From positions 208,338 through 272,337 of the forward strand of contig JAUJPG010000001.1 of assembly GCA_030447245.1 (NCBI GenBank): a stretch of DNA of 64,000 bases. Reading direction: 5' to 3'. Within the stretch, counting starts at the first letter, position 1. Every line of letters begins with the position of its first letter. Positions 27,007 to 36,611 of this stretch are shown here, one piece after another. Position numbers and translations under genes: made by a program. The notes under the pieces were generated by a model. The model was not told the origin of the DNA. It ran no database searches and saw only the letters and a program-made list of their open reading frames with translations. The stretch is from Chloroflexota bacterium. Its GTDB lineage: Bacteria; Chloroflexota; UBA6077; JACCZL01.

Positions 27007-28338
27007 ATGAAGTCTGAGATCATCGCGGTCGGGACCGAGCTTCTGCTCGGCGAGATCCTGGACACCAACTCCCAGTACCTCGCCCAACAGCTAACCGGGC
27101 TCGGGATCGACCTCTACTACGTCACCCACGTCGGGGACAACCTGGGCCGTCTGTCCGAGACGGTGCGACGCGCGCTGGATCGATCGGAATTTGTCATCAT
27201 GACCGGTGGGCTCGGCCCGACGGAAGACGATCTGACCCGCGAAGCGATTGCCGACGCTCTGGGCGAGACGATGGTCGTCCAACCCGAGCTCGAAGAGGCA
27301 CTCCGCGGCTGGTACGCGCGGCGAAACCGGCCGATGCCCCAGATGAACATCAAGCAGGCAACGCTCATTCCATCGTCACAACCGATCGACAATCCAATCG
27401 GCACTGCGCCCGGCTGGTGGGTCGAGCACGACGGCCGCAAGATCGCCTGTATGCCCGGCGTGCCACACGAGATGCGCAAGATGTGGGAGGAGCAGGTCGT
27501 TCCGCGACTGGGTGTCGGCGGAGGGGGCGTCCTCGTCTCCCGCACCCTGAAGACGGTGGGCCAGGGCGAGTCGAACGTGGCTGAGATGGTCGCGGAGTTG
27601 ATCAACTCGTCGAATCCCACGCTGGCCACCTACGCTAAGCAGGACGGCGTGCACCTCAGGATCGCCGCGAAGGCCGATAGCCGCGCGGCAGCCGAGGCCT
27701 TGATCGAGGGGTTCGAGTCGCGAGTCCGGGCGCTGGTCGGGAGATACGTGTACGGCGTCGGCGACGAGACGCTCGCAGGAGCGATCGGCGGTCTGCTGCG
27801 ATCCGAAGACCTGTGGGTGGCCACGATGGAGTCGGCGTCGGGGGGGCTCTTGGCGAACTACTTCACGGATACGCCAGGAAGTTCAGAGTGGTATCGCGGT
27901 GGGGTGATCGCGTACAGCGGCGCACTGAAGGTCGCCTCGGGCGTTCCAGCCGAGATCATCGAGCAGCACGGGACCGTGGCGCCTGAGACGGCATTGGCGA
28001 TGGCGCGCGCCGCCAGACAGCGACTCGGCGCGGACGCCGGGCTCGGCATCACGGGTGTGGCGGGGCCGAACGACCTCGAAGGAAAACCGGTGGGTACAGC
28101 GCACGTCGCGCTGGACTTCCTGGGTGAGACACGGGTGAGCAGTACGCACTGGTCGACCACCCGCTCCGAGTTCAAGCGCCGCGCCGTGTTCGACGCGATG
28201 GATCTGCTCTGGCGTGCGCTGCGTAAACGCAGCGAGGGTGGCGATGATGCCAAGTGGGCCCGTCGAGCCGGCGGAGCCTCGATGTCCGGCGACCCAGGGC
28301 GCGCGAACGGAGGAGTCGGGGGTGCCCAACCGGCGTAG
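27007..28338 (+). CDS. cinA: CinA: nicotinamide-nucleotide amidohydrolase / ADP-ribose pyrophosphatase-like protein
   Basis: A full-length two-domain CinA. Residues 1-170 are the MoCF/COG1058 domain (MKSEIIAVGTELLLGEILDTNSQYLAQ, MTGGLGPTEDDLTREA, MPGVPHEMRKMW), a likely ADP-ribose pyrophosphatase. Residues ~250-410 are the PncC-type NMN deamidase domain (ESASGGLLANYFTDTPGSS, GGVIAYSGALK, GITGVAGPNDLEGKPVGTAHVAL). Together they recycle damaged or cleaved NAD. The last ~30 residues are a variable tail. It lies 16 bases after the biotinyl gene, within the carboxylase-mutase operon, though no functional link between NAD salvage and this pathway is known to me. Other NAD genes in the window are pncB and nnrD. 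Confidence 0.93.
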   Translation: MKSEIIAVGTELLLGEILDTNSQYLAQQLTGLGIDLYYVTHVGDNLGRLSETVRRALDRSEFVIMTGGLGPTEDDLTREAIADALGETMVVQPELEEALRGWYARRNRPMPQMNIKQATLIPSSQPIDNPIGTAPGWWVEHDGRKIACMPGVPHEMRKMWEEQVVPRLGVGGGGVLVSRTLKTVGQGESNVAEMVAELINSSNPTLATYAKQDGVHLRIAAKADSRAAAEALIEGFESRVRALVGRYVYGVGDETLAGAIGGLLRSEDLWVATMESASGGLLANYFTDTPGSSEWYRGGVIAYSGALKVASGVPAEIIEQHGTVAPETALAMARAARQRLGADAGLGITGVAGPNDLEGKPVGTAHVALDFLGETRVSSTHWSTTRSEFKRRAVFDAMDLLWRALRKRSEGGDDAKWARRAGGASMSGDPGRANGGVGGAQPA

Positions 28339-28447
28339 CGGCTCCACGCAAGAGGAGCTCTCATCGCGGCTCGGCAGGTACGATGTGCCAACGCAACGAC
28401 CCCGTGGGATGCAGTTCGGCCCGCGGCGCGGCGGGTGGTGAGGATCG

Positions 28448-30169
28448 ATGGGCCAGCGTAGGACACGCGAGCGCAAGACCGCTGCACTGACCGAAAGCGT
28501 GCCGCCAAGCAACGGGAGCGGGCGAAAGGCCGCCTGGGAGGCGCAGGTGCTCCGGCGCGCGCTAGAGCGCTCGCCGGAGCGTCAGCGGCGCTTCGAGACC
28601 AGCTCCGGTATCCCGCTCGAGACGGTGTACACGTCAGAAGATCTCGGGAGCTGGGACGAGGTTGAACGTCTCGGCATGCCCGGGACGTACCCGTACACGC
28701 GGGGCGTGCAGCCTACCATGTACCGGGGTCGGCTCTGGACCATGCGCCAGTACGCCGGGTATGCGTCCGCCGAGGAGTCGAACGCCCGCTACCGCTACCT
28801 TCTGCAGCAGGGACAGACCGGGCTGTCAGTGGCCTTCGACCTGCCGACCCAGATGGGATACGACTCAGACCATCTGATGGCCGAGGGCGAGGTCGGGAAG
28901 GTCGGGGTGGCGATCGATTCCGTCCTCGACATGGAGCGTCTACTCGCCGACATCCCACTCGACCAGGTCAGCACGTCGATGACGATCAACGCCACGGCGC
29001 CGATTCTGCTGGCGCTCTATGTCGCGGTCGGCAAGCGGCAGGGCGTCTCGCTCGGCAAGCTCAGCGGAACGATTCAGAACGACATCCTGAAGGAGTACAT
29101 CGCTCGCGGTACCTACATCTATCCGCCGGCAGCGTCGATGCGGCTGATCGCCGATGTCTTCGCGTACTGCACGCGCGAGCTGCCAAACTGGAACTTCATC
29201 AACGTCAGTGGCTACCACATGCGCGAGGCCGGGGCGACAGCGGTTCAGGAGTTAGCCTTCACCCTGGCGAACGCCATCGCCTACACCCGGGCGGCGATTG
29301 AGAGCGGGCTGGACGTCGACACGTTTGCCGGTCGGCTTGGTTTCTTCTTCGACAGCCACAACAATCTGTTCGAGGAAGTGGCCAAGTTTCGCGCGGCAAG
29401 GCGGATGTGGGCCAAGATCATGCGCGAACAGTTTGGGGCCCAAAATCCTCGCTCGTGGCTGCTTCGCTTCCACACCCAGACGGCGGGTGTTACCCTCCAG
29501 GCGCAGCAGGTCGACAACAACGTTGTACGGGTGGGCGTCCAGGCGCTGGCGGCGATCCTGGGTGGCACGCAGTCGCTGCACACCAACGCGCGCGACGAGG
29601 CCCTGGCGTTGCCGACCGAAGAGTCAGCCCGGCTGGCGTTGCGGACGCAGCAGGTGCTCGCACACGAAAGCGGCGTAGCCGACGTCGTGGACCCGCTGGC
29701 GGGTTCGTACTTCGTGGAAAAACTGACTGACGAGGTCGAGCAGGCGGCGTGGCGATACATCGACGAGATTGAGAGGCTCGGCGGCGCGCTGCAAGCGATC
29801 GAGCAAGGCTACCTACAGGCCGAGATTCAGGAGAGCGCCTACCGATTCCAGCAGGAGATCGAGCGCGGCGAGCGCGTGATCGTCGGTGTCAACCGCTTCG
29901 TCGACGAGCATCCGGCCGCAGCGCAGCCGATTCTGCGGGTTGATCCGGCCGTCCGCGACCGCCAGGCCGCTCAGCTTGCCGAGCTCAGGGCGACTCGCGA
30001 CCAAGCGGCCGCCCGTGAAGCGCTGGCCCAGCTTGTCGGCGCCGCGCGCGGGGCCGACAATACGATGCCGCGCATCCTGGCGTGCGTCGAGTCGCTGTGC
30101 ACGCTCGGGGAGATCTCCGACGCGCTGCGCGGGGTGTTCGGGGAAGGGCACGAGCTCTCGGCCGTATAA
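28448..30169 (+). CDS. Methylmalonyl-CoA mutase large (catalytic) subunit
   Basis: This 573-residue protein covers the TIM-barrel catalytic part of an acyl-CoA mutase and lacks the C-terminal B12-binding domain, so a separate small subunit is required; none is in the window. Substrate residues follow methylmalonyl-CoA mutase: Y102 in TMRQYAG, R220 in [11 protein letters not shown] and H257 in [10 protein letters not shown] correspond to Y89, R207 and H244 of the Propionibacterium enzyme (constant offset 13). Isobutyryl-CoA mutases have Phe/Ile and Gln at the first two. It converts methylmalonyl-CoA to succinyl-CoA after the carboxylase encoded upstream. GAGG precedes the ATG at 28448. A 109-base gap separates it from cinA. 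Confidence 0.92.
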   Translation: MGQRRTRERKTAALTESVPPSNGSGRKAAWEAQVLRRALERSPERQRRFETSSGIPLETVYTSEDLGSWDEVERLGMPGTYPYTRGVQPTMYRGRLWTMRQYAGYASAEESNARYRYLLQQGQTGLSVAFDLPTQMGYDSDHLMAEGEVGKVGVAIDSVLDMERLLADIPLDQVSTSMTINATAPILLALYVAVGKRQGVSLGKLSGTIQNDILKEYIARGTYIYPPAASMRLIADVFAYCTRELPNWNFINVSGYHMREAGATAVQELAFTLANAIAYTRAAIESGLDVDTFAGRLGFFFDSHNNLFEEVAKFRAARRMWAKIMREQFGAQNPRSWLLRFHTQTAGVTLQAQQVDNNVVRVGVQALAAILGGTQSLHTNARDEALALPTEESARLALRTQQVLAHESGVADVVDPLAGSYFVEKLTDEVEQAAWRYIDEIERLGGALQAIEQGYLQAEIQESAYRFQQEIERGERVIVGVNRFVDEHPAAAQPILRVDPAVRDRQAAQLAELRATRDQAAAREALAQLVGAARGADNTMPRILACVESLCTLGEISDALRGVFGEGHELSAV

Positions 30170-30170
30170 T
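30165..30170 (+). promoter_or_regulatory. Consensus -10 box upstream of tRNA-Arg
   Basis: TATAAT at 30165-30170 is a perfect -10 hexamer, 10 bases before the tRNA, and overlaps the stop codon of the mutase gene. I see no good -35 box at 16-18 bases, so the promoter could be an extended or activated type. Confidence 0.4.
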
Positions 30171-30180
30171 TCGGCGATCG

Positions 30181-30257
30181 GCCCCTGTAGCTCAACAGGA
30201 CAGAGCAGCAGCCTTCTAAGCTGACGGTTGGGGGTTCAAGTCCCTCCAGGGGTACCA
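30181..30257 (+). tRNA. tRNA-Arg (anticodon TCT)
   Basis: A 77-base cloverleaf including encoded CCA. The acceptor arm pairs GCCCCTG (30181-30187) with CAGGGGT (30247-30253, first pair G-T), followed by discriminator A and CCA. The anticodon loop CTTCTAA carries TCT, reading AGA. GGTTCAAGTCC forms the T loop. Confidence 0.93.
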
Positions 30258-30593
30258 GCCTCGTTCGCCGCCCCGCGGTGGAATTAGGGCTAAGCCGACG
30301 GGGCGTACGACATCCAGCCACGTGTGATGCAGCTGCTGGTCGTCGCGGAGCAGGTAGGAACCGGGCGGCCTGAGCGCGAGGGGCAGATCAACGTCCAGGA
30401 AGGGGAGATCGTGCGTCGCGGGCGCGAGCTTGAGGCGCCCGTGCCCAGGCCGATGGCACCGACAACCGCGTGCACACCGATCCCGACGCGCCCGACTGAT
30501 GACACCCTTGCATCGGCGCCGTGCCAGAGGCGATAAGTCACCGACGGGATCTAGAGATTCCTGCTCGACAGCCGAGTGTAGGAGGACAACAGG
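30258..30593. other. 336-base gap between tRNA-Arg and pspA, no gene supported
   Basis: Open frames on both strands here have no recognisable similarity. A weak promoter-like pair TTGCAT (30508-30513) and GATAAG (30532-30537) with an 18-base spacer could serve pspA. Nothing else stands out. Confidence 0.4.
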
Positions 30594-31283
30594 ATGGGCT
30601 TGCTCGACCGCGTGTCGACCCTCGCTAGAGCGAACTTGAACGATCTTCTCGACCGAGCGGAAGATCCCGAGAAAGTCATCAAGCAGCTCTTGATTGACAT
30701 GAACAACCAGCTCATTCAGGTCAAGACACAGGTTGCCGCGGCGATTGCCGACGAGAAGCGGCTTCAGCAGCGCTACCAGGAGGCGCAGCAGCAGGCGGAC
30801 GAGTGGCAGCGAAAGGCCGAGCTGGCCGTCGAACGGGGGGATGACGACCTGGCCAAGCAGGCGCTGGCCCGCCGCAACGTCTACGTCCAGACGGCGCAGG
30901 GGATGCAGGAGCAGTACCAGGCGCAGGCCGCGCAGGTCTCTGCGCTGAAGGACGGCCTGCGGCAGCTTGAGTCCAAGATGGACGAGGCGACGGCCAAGCG
31001 CGACCTGCTGATCGCCCGCAGCCGCCGCGCCAAGGCCGAGGAAACTGTCCACAAGACGCTTTCTGGTATTCGCGGCACCGGTGCGCTGTCCGAATTCGAG
31101 CGTCTTGAGGAGCGCGTTCAGCTCCAGGAGGCGCGTGCCTCCGCCTACACCGAGTTGAGCACCGACACGCTCGATCAGAAGTTCCAGACGCTGGAGCAGG
31201 AGACCGAGGTAGACCGCCAGCTCCGCGAGCTGAAGGCAAAGAGGTCGACGCCCGAGCTCCCGCCTGGCCACTCGGGGGCATAG
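30594..31283 (+). CDS. pspA: PspA/IM30 family membrane-stress protein
   Basis: A 229-residue, almost entirely alpha-helical coiled-coil protein. It begins MGLLDRVSTLARANLNDLLDRAEDPEKVIKQLLIDM, the amphipathic helix and first hairpin of PspA/Vipp1 (IM30), and continues with long Gln/Glu/Arg-rich heptads (residues ~25-190). These proteins bind stressed or leaky membranes and polymerise in an ESCRT-III-like way. The length is normal. AGGAGG is nine bases upstream of the ATG, one of the strongest ribosome binding sites in the window. It is a single gene, with no pspF or pspBC homologue nearby. Confidence 0.93.
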   Translation: MGLLDRVSTLARANLNDLLDRAEDPEKVIKQLLIDMNNQLIQVKTQVAAAIADEKRLQQRYQEAQQQADEWQRKAELAVERGDDDLAKQALARRNVYVQTAQGMQEQYQAQAAQVSALKDGLRQLESKMDEATAKRDLLIARSRRAKAEETVHKTLSGIRGTGALSEFERLEERVQLQEARASAYTELSTDTLDQKFQTLEQETEVDRQLRELKAKRSTPELPPGHSGA

Positions 31284-31395
31284 TCACTCGCGTGACCACG
31301 ATTGAGCGGCCTGCCACCACGCGGCCGCCGAGTCGTCTCTCATGAATCAGGTCTTCGGCATCCGTATTCCCGAGGGCTTCCTGAGATTTGCGGAG

Positions 31396-31414
31396 GACTC
31401 CTCGGGCAGGAGTC
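31396..31414. terminator. Hairpin in the convergent pspA/phosphofructokinase gap
   Basis: GACTCCT (31396-31402) and AGGAGTC (31408-31414) form a perfect 7-bp stem with a CGGGC loop, in the 233-base gap between convergent genes. There is no T-run on either side, so it is at most a weak or Rho-assisted end. The rest of the gap holds no gene. Confidence 0.35.
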
Positions 31415-31516
31415 GACGTGCCCCGCTAGATACGAGAAGCCATGCCTCCAAGGAATCCAGACGCACCAATCCCGCGGGCGCGCCTAGCTCGGGTACTGAC
31501 TCACAGCGATACAGGA

Positions 31517-32707
31517 TCAGGTGAGGCGGGCGTGGTTCGGCAGCGGCCCACCCAAGAGCGGCTCGGCGTACTGCCGATACGCGTGGGTCAGGCCGCTGCT
31601 AGGCTCGGAGATGAACTCAGCGGGCAGTACCCGCTGAGCATTGGCGATGGCCGACAATGGCGCTATCCCGAGCGAGCTGCGATAAGGATGATCTGACTCT
31701 CGCTGGATGATCGCCATACAATCCGACATGCCCGCGAGCGCCATTCGGACGGCCTCGCGACCCAGCTCGAGCGCCTCATCCGCGTCGACCTGAGAGCGGT
31801 GCGCGGTGGATGTGCGTTGCATCGTGCCTGGCTTCTCCCAGCGGGCGCGAAGTCCAAGCTGCTGGCCGAGCGCGCGGACCAGGAATTGCGCGGGGCTCTG
31901 GAAGTAGGTGTGACCGAAGGGGTCCACGTGGTGCGGCAGTCCGCCTGAGCCGAGCACTGCTCCGTTCGACTCCGGCTGGTTTTCGGAGAGAACGACGACG
32001 ACGTGGCCGAACTCACGATGTGCGCCGGCGACGTCATGCACCACCTGCTCGGCGTCGACGGGTCGCTCGGGCAGGTAGACGAGGTGCGGGCCTTCCTCGG
32101 GTGCGCGCCGTCCGAGCGCCGACGCAGCCGCGATCCAGCCTGCGTGCCGCCCAGCGACCTCGATCAGCTTGACCGGGTCGCTTCGGCGCATCGCCTCGGT
32201 ATCGCGGCAGGCCTCCATCGTCGAGATGGCGACGTACCGCGCCGCGCTCCCGTAACCTGGACAGTGATCCATGCCGACGAGGTCGTTGTCGACCGTCTTC
32301 GGAACACCGACGCAGCGCAGATCGTAATTCGCTGCCCGCGCCGCCAGGGCCAGCCGATGGGTCGTATCCGCGGAATCGTTGCCGCCGATGTAGACGAAGT
32401 AGCGCGCACCGACTACCCGCAGGGCCGTCAACGCGGGCTCGAAGTCAGCGTCGCGCAGACGGTAGCGGCACGACCCGAGAATGCTGGACGGGGTCTCTCG
32501 CAAGGATCGCAGGAAATCGGGCGCTTGTCGGCGTAGGTTCCGGAAGTTGCCCTCGAGCAGGCCCTCCACTCCGTGAGCGAGGCCGAGAATGTCGCCGACC
32601 TCTCCTCCAGCGCTCATCGCTGCGCCGATCACACCGGCGAGACTCTCGTTGATGACGGCCGTTGGGCCGCCAGATTGGCCGACGACCAGCGTGTTGCCGT
32701 CGACCAC
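31517..32707 (-). CDS. 6-phosphofructokinase, pyrophosphate-type
   Basis: The 396-residue protein is a group II/III type phosphofructokinase. It opens TLVVGQSGGPTAVINESLAGVI. The motif YIGGNDSADT has Asp at the position where ATP-dependent enzymes have Gly (GGDG), and PKTVDNDL also fits the pyrophosphate-using class; Asn for the preceding Asp is seen in some bacterial members. EVAGRHAGWIAAASALG supports the family. It would phosphorylate fructose 6-phosphate with PPi, reversibly, in the cytoplasm. GGAGG lies 11 bases before the GTG at 32707, preferred over the longer frame from 32782. It is the second gene after otsB on the same strand (87-base gap). Confidence 0.9.
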   Translation of the reverse strand: MVDGNTLVVGQSGGPTAVINESLAGVIGAAMSAGGEVGDILGLAHGVEGLLEGNFRNLRRQAPDFLRSLRETPSSILGSCRYRLRDADFEPALTALRVVGARYFVYIGGNDSADTTHRLALAARAANYDLRCVGVPKTVDNDLVGMDHCPGYGSAARYVAISTMEACRDTEAMRRSDPVKLIEVAGRHAGWIAAASALGRRAPEEGPHLVYLPERPVDAEQVVHDVAGAHREFGHVVVVLSENQPESNGAVLGSGGLPHHVDPFGHTYFQSPAQFLVRALGQQLGLRARWEKPGTMQRTSTAHRSQVDADEALELGREAVRMALAGMSDCMAIIQRESDHPYRSSLGIAPLSAIANAQRVLPAEFISEPSSGLTHAYRQYAEPLLGGPLPNHARLT

Positions 32708-32794
32708 GGGATGCTTTTCCTCCGCGCATTGCGCTGATGGTATTGCGCGCCCGAGTATAGCCGCGGTCGCCGATCTGGACACGCCCTGAGAATG

Positions 32795-33646
32795 TCAGTC
32801 GTCGCCGCTGAAAGGATCGACAGCGAGCGCCGCCAGCAGTGCGCCCACCTCCGCGACGCTCTGGAGTGCGAGATCAGTTGCGCCGACGAGCTCCGAGGGA
32901 GACTCAGGGCTGAGGACGGCGATGGAGAGCGTTGCCAGGCCGTGCGACTGGTGGAGTCGAGTCAGGGCTTTGAAGGCGTGCAGGTCGGTCACGTCGTCGC
33001 CGATGAAGATCGCCCCCCGCAGGCCACGCTCCGCGGCGAGCTCTTCAACCGCGTAGCCCTTATCGAGGCGGAGCCGCGGGAGTAGGTTGAGGACGAACCT
33101 TCCTTCGAGGATGCGCAGCTCGCCCGCATGTGGGCCGCCAGCGATCGCGTCCAGGAGCGTGGCTCGTACAGTCTCAGGATCGCCCGTCTGACGGAAATGC
33201 ACCGATGCCGTGACCCCTTTATTTTCGAAGATGATGCCAGGAGCTTGAACTTCCTCGGCGATTGTTCTCAGCGTCTCCGCGATCAGCGGCACATACGGCT
33301 CAGCGTCGGGGTGGACCACGACACATCCGCCGCTCGAACGCTCGAAGCCGTGGTTGCCCACGTAAGCGACCCTGTCGAGCCCCACCATCCCGCGGGCTTC
33401 CTCGACGGAGCGGCCGGTGACCGCCGCGACCAGATCGAGCCGTTCGGCGAGCGTCGCGAGTGCAAGCTTGATCGGCTCGGGCACTGCCGCCGCTTCGGGA
33501 ACCGCGACGATCGGGCTCAGTGTCCCGTCAATGTCGGTGAACAGGCCACTCGGTCCAACCGCCAGGACCCGGCGCGCCGCGGCGGCAGCCGTGCCCACTC
33601 GCTCCCGAGACGTTGACACTCCCGTATGCGGCGTCTTCGGCGACAT
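32795..33646 (-). CDS. otsB: Trehalose-6-phosphate phosphatase
   Basis: A 283-residue HAD-superfamily phosphatase. Motif I is FTDIDGTLSPI (catalytic D38, D40), the cap region includes VTGRSVEEARGMVGLDRVAYVGNHGFE, and motif IV is FIGDDVTDLHAFKAL. The NHG phrase is typical of OtsB. It dephosphorylates trehalose 6-phosphate to trehalose, a stress protectant. No OtsA synthase lies in the window. GGGGGAG is five bases before the ATG at 33646; the frame extends further upstream without similarity. The phosphofructokinase gene follows, so the pair may link sugar phosphate flow and trehalose synthesis. Confidence 0.92.
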   Translation of the reverse strand: MSPKTPHTGVSTSRERVGTAAAAARRVLAVGPSGLFTDIDGTLSPIVAVPEAAAVPEPIKLALATLAERLDLVAAVTGRSVEEARGMVGLDRVAYVGNHGFERSSGGCVVVHPDAEPYVPLIAETLRTIAEEVQAPGIIFENKGVTASVHFRQTGDPETVRATLLDAIAGGPHAGELRILEGRFVLNLLPRLRLDKGYAVEELAAERGLRGAIFIGDDVTDLHAFKALTRLHQSHGLATLSIAVLSPESPSELVGATDLALQSVAEVGALLAALAVDPFSGDD

Positions 33647-33713
33647 GCCGTCTCCCCCTCCATGTGACCACACTCGGGCGGCGCGCCTGACGTCCCGCGC
33701 CTTGGCCGTCTCG

Positions 33714-33742
33714 TTGAGGCTCACACGTCCGTTTGGTATGAT
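33714..33742 (+). promoter_or_regulatory. Promoter of tRNA-Asn
   Basis: TTGAGG (33714-33719) and TATGAT (33737-33742) are separated by 17 bases and lie 11 bases before the tRNA. Both boxes are close to sigma70 consensus. Confidence 0.6.
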
Positions 33743-33753
33743 GGTAATAGCGA

Positions 33754-33828
33754 TCCCCGATAGCTCAACGGTAGAGCGGCCGGCTGTTAACCGGTAGGTT
33801 CGAGGTTCGAATCCTCGTCGGGGAGCCA
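33754..33828 (+). tRNA. tRNA-Asn (anticodon GTT)
   Basis: A 75-base cloverleaf with encoded CCA. TCCCCGA (33754-33760) pairs with TCGGGGA, followed by G and CCA ending at 33828. The anticodon loop CTGTTAA between CCGG and CCGG carries GTT. GGTTCGAATCC is the T loop. Confidence 0.95.
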
Positions 33829-34347
33829 GTGGCGATGTTCCCCGAACCCGGCGCGGCGTCCTCGAAGTGGTAGACCAGCCGCGAGGCTCCCCGCGCGGCC
33901 AGTGGTGCGCCCGTGAGGAGTGTTAGATTCAGGAGAGTTCGGGATTTCCCCCTTCCCGGGGAGCCGAACTCGGGGGCCAAGCCAGCCTCGCAGAGCTCTG
34001 CCAGGTAGTCGGATTCTAGCGGCAGCCTGGCGGGGCAGCGCTGGTCGAGCTTGCGGACCGAGCCGCCTGATTCGGGTGTGTACGCCCCCAACAACTAGAG
34101 TGCGGCTGTGCACGCCTGGCGACCGACTCGCAGTGCTCGCGGCGGCCGAAACAGCCGATGGGCGCTCGTGATGGCTGGATCGTGGCCGAATGTGTCGGAA
34201 GACGAGCTTGGTCACCTGGGGTCGCATCGGCCCTTTTCTGTGCCGCTTGGGCATAGCTTCTGCGGTATCACCCTCCTCAGCACTCGCGCCCGGAGACTCC
34301 CTCGTATCGAGTCGGACGACTCGGGGCGGCGACGGAGGAAGGCACGC
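33829..34347. other. 519-base gap after tRNA-Asn, no gene supported
   Basis: The open frames here either run antisense through the tRNA or resemble nothing known. A C-rich stretch with a partial palindrome near 33950-33965 (TTTCCCCCTTCCCGGGGAG) could end tRNA transcription. I see no other structure. Confidence 0.4.
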
Positions 34348-35382
34348 ATGACGCTACAGCAGTCGAGGCAGACGCGTGGTCCAGCCAGCGGGCCGAAGGC
34401 GGAAGTCGGCGGGGGTACGCAGCCGCTCGGCCCCCGTCAGGGCGAGGACCGGCAGCAGAGCAGTGCTCACCATAGAAGCCGAGAGCGGTTCTCCCGCGCC
34501 CTGGGCTGGTTCAGCCTGAGCCTCGGGCTACCCGCGGTTGCGACGCCCAGGGAGCTGGCGCGGCTCACCGGCGTCCCGGATGACCAGCAGAACCGGACCG
34601 TCCTGCGGGTGGTCGGCGTGCGTGAGCTTGGGGTGGGGTTCGGGATTCTCACCCAGCCGCGGTCTGCCGCCTGGCTCTGGGGGCGAGTGGCCGGGGACGC
34701 GATGGATCTGGCGCTCCTGGGATTGGCACTCAGGTCCAAGCACGCACAGCAGAGCCGCGTGACGGCGGCGACGGCGGCCGTGGTGGGCGTCACGGCGCTG
34801 GATCTGGTCCGCGCTGTCCAGCTCAGCCGTGGTCTCGGAAGACCCTCTGGGCGCGTGCGGGAGGATCGCGGTATGCACGTCCTGAAGACCATCACGGTCA
34901 ACCGTTCGCCCGAAGAGGTCTACGGATTCTGGCACGACTTCCGGAACTTGCCCCGCTTTATGGATCATCTTGAAGACGTGCAGGTGATCGGTGAGCGACG
35001 GTCACACTGGAAAGCGAAGGCACCTGCCGGCAGGACAGTCGAGTGGGACGCCGAGATCGTTGAGGACCGGCCAGGCGAGCTGATTGCCTGGCGCTCGCTC
35101 GAGGGCGCGGATGTGCGCAACTCCGGCTCGGTGCGGTTCACGCCCGCGCCAGGAAGACGAGGCACCGAGGTCCGAGTGGAGCTTCACTACTCTCCGCCGG
35201 GCGGCGTCGTGGGCGCGACGATTGCCGGGCTGTTCGGCGAAGAGCCGGACCAGCAGGTGAACGGGGACTTGCGCCGCTTCAAGCAGGTGATGGAGACCGG
35301 CGAGGTCGTGCAATCGGACGCCACCACCCACGGGCGTCCGCACCCGGCGCAGCCCCCGAAGGACGGGGTCATTGCCCAATAA
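34348..35382 (+). CDS. DUF4267-like membrane domain fused to SRPBCC (cyclase/dehydrase) domain
   Basis: The 344-residue protein has two parts. Residues ~50-165 are a membrane region ([70 protein letters not shown]) like small DUF4267-type membrane proteins. Residues ~175-320 are an SRPBCC domain ([45 protein letters not shown] ... [32 protein letters not shown]), which binds hydrophobic ligands. Such fusions are common beside alcohol dehydrogenases of the kind encoded next, but their role is unknown. GGAGGAAGG precedes the ATG at 34348; the frame upstream of it has no similarity. The tail is hydrophilic. Confidence 0.82.
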   Translation: MTLQQSRQTRGPASGPKAEVGGGTQPLGPRQGEDRQQSSAHHRSRERFSRALGWFSLSLGLPAVATPRELARLTGVPDDQQNRTVLRVVGVRELGVGFGILTQPRSAAWLWGRVAGDAMDLALLGLALRSKHAQQSRVTAATAAVVGVTALDLVRAVQLSRGLGRPSGRVREDRGMHVLKTITVNRSPEEVYGFWHDFRNLPRFMDHLEDVQVIGERRSHWKAKAPAGRTVEWDAEIVEDRPGELIAWRSLEGADVRNSGSVRFTPAPGRRGTEVRVELHYSPPGGVVGATIAGLFGEEPDQQVNGDLRRFKQVMETGEVVQSDATTHGRPHPAQPPKDGVIAQ

Positions 35383-35438
35383 GGCGGGGTGCGCTTGCGC
35401 GGCCGCCGGAGAAGCGACGGACGCGGCGAGAAAGGAAC

Positions 35439-36611
35439 ATGATGAAGGCCATTACGTGGAACGGCAAGAAGTCCGTGCGGGTGGAGCAGGTGCCTGATCC
35501 GAGGATCCTGAACGCGCGCGACGCCATTGTGAAGATCACGTCCACGGCGATATGCGGCTCCGACTTGCACCTGTACAACGGCTTCATCCCGACGATGGAG
35601 AATGGCGACGTCCTCGGGCACGAGTTCATGGGGGAAGTGGTCGAGACCGGAAGCGGGGTGGCCAACCTGAAGGTCGGCGACCGCGTCGTCGTCCCTTTCC
35701 CGATCGCCTGTGGCAAGTGTTGGTCCTGCCAGCACGAGCTGTACTCGCTCTGCGAAAACTCCAACCCAAACGCCTGGATGGCCGAGAAGCTGATGGGGCA
35801 TTCGCCGGCCGGCCTTTTCGGCTATTCGCACATGCTTGGCGGTTACGCTGGCGGACAGGCCGAGTACGCCCGGGTGCCGTTCGCTGACGTCGGCCCGCTG
35901 AAGGTCCCGGAAGGAGTATCGGATGAGCAGGTGCTCTTTCTCTCCGACATCTTTCCAACGGGGTACATGGGTGCCGAGATGTGCGACATCCAGCCGGGCG
36001 ACGTCATTGCGGTCTGGGGCTGCGGACCCGTCGGACAGTTTGCGATCGCGAGCGCCTTCCTGCTCGGCGCGGAGCGCGTGATCGCGATCGACCGCTTCCC
36101 GTACCGGCTCGAGATGGCGCGCGACAAGGCCGGCGCTGAGACGATCAACTACGAAGAGGCTGACGTCTACCAGGGACTCATGGAGATGACCGGCGGCCGC
36201 GGGCCGGACGCCTGCATCGATGCGGCCGGGATGGAAGCACACGCGCCCGGACTTCTGAACGTGTACGACCGAGCGAAGCAGGCAGTGATGCTGGAAACAG
36301 ATCGGCCAATCGCTCTGCGCGAGGCGATCATGGCGTGTCGTAACGGGGGCACTGTGTCGGTCATTGGCATCTATGGCGGATTCATCGACAAGTTTCCGAT
36401 GGGATCGGTAGTGAACCGCTCACTGACGATCAAAAGTGGACAGACGCACGTGCACCGCTACATGCGCCCGCTGCTCGAACGGATCCAAAAGGGGGAGATC
36501 GACCCGAGCTTCGTCATTACCCACCGCATGCGGCTGGATGACGCGCCCCGCGGGTACGAGATTTTCGTCAACAAGCAGGAGGCCTGCGAGAAAATCGTCC
36601 TAAAGCCGTAG
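35439..36611 (+). CDS. Zinc-dependent alcohol/aldehyde dehydrogenase (MDR; formaldehyde-dehydrogenase-like)
   Basis: A 390-residue medium-chain dehydrogenase. The catalytic zinc ligand is C38 in [15 protein letters not shown] with GHEFMGEV; the structural zinc site is [15 protein letters not shown] (four cysteines). The Rossmann loop is [27 protein letters not shown]. The long insert around [32 protein letters not shown] and the length resemble the glutathione-independent formaldehyde dehydrogenase (FdhA-like) branch. The substrate is unproven. GAAAGGA precedes the ATG, with a second ATG directly after. It follows the SRPBCC gene by 56 bases, a frequent pairing, so both are probably cotranscribed. 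Confidence 0.9.
   Translation: MMKAITWNGKKSVRVEQVPDPRILNARDAIVKITSTAICGSDLHLYNGFIPTMENGDVLGHEFMGEVVETGSGVANLKVGDRVVVPFPIACGKCWSCQHELYSLCENSNPNAWMAEKLMGHSPAGLFGYSHMLGGYAGGQAEYARVPFADVGPLKVPEGVSDEQVLFLSDIFPTGYMGAEMCDIQPGDVIAVWGCGPVGQFAIASAFLLGAERVIAIDRFPYRLEMARDKAGAETINYEEADVYQGLMEMTGGRGPDACIDAAGMEAHAPGLLNVYDRAKQAVMLETDRPIALREAIMACRNGGTVSVIGIYGGFIDKFPMGSVVNRSLTIKSGQTHVHRYMRPLLERIQKGEIDPSFVITHRMRLDDAPRGYEIFVNKQEACEKIVLKP

Noticed and set aside
33765-34254. Minus-strand open frames over tRNA-Asn and downstream DNA
   Set aside because: They read antisense through the tRNA and resemble the well-known false predictions around tRNA genes.
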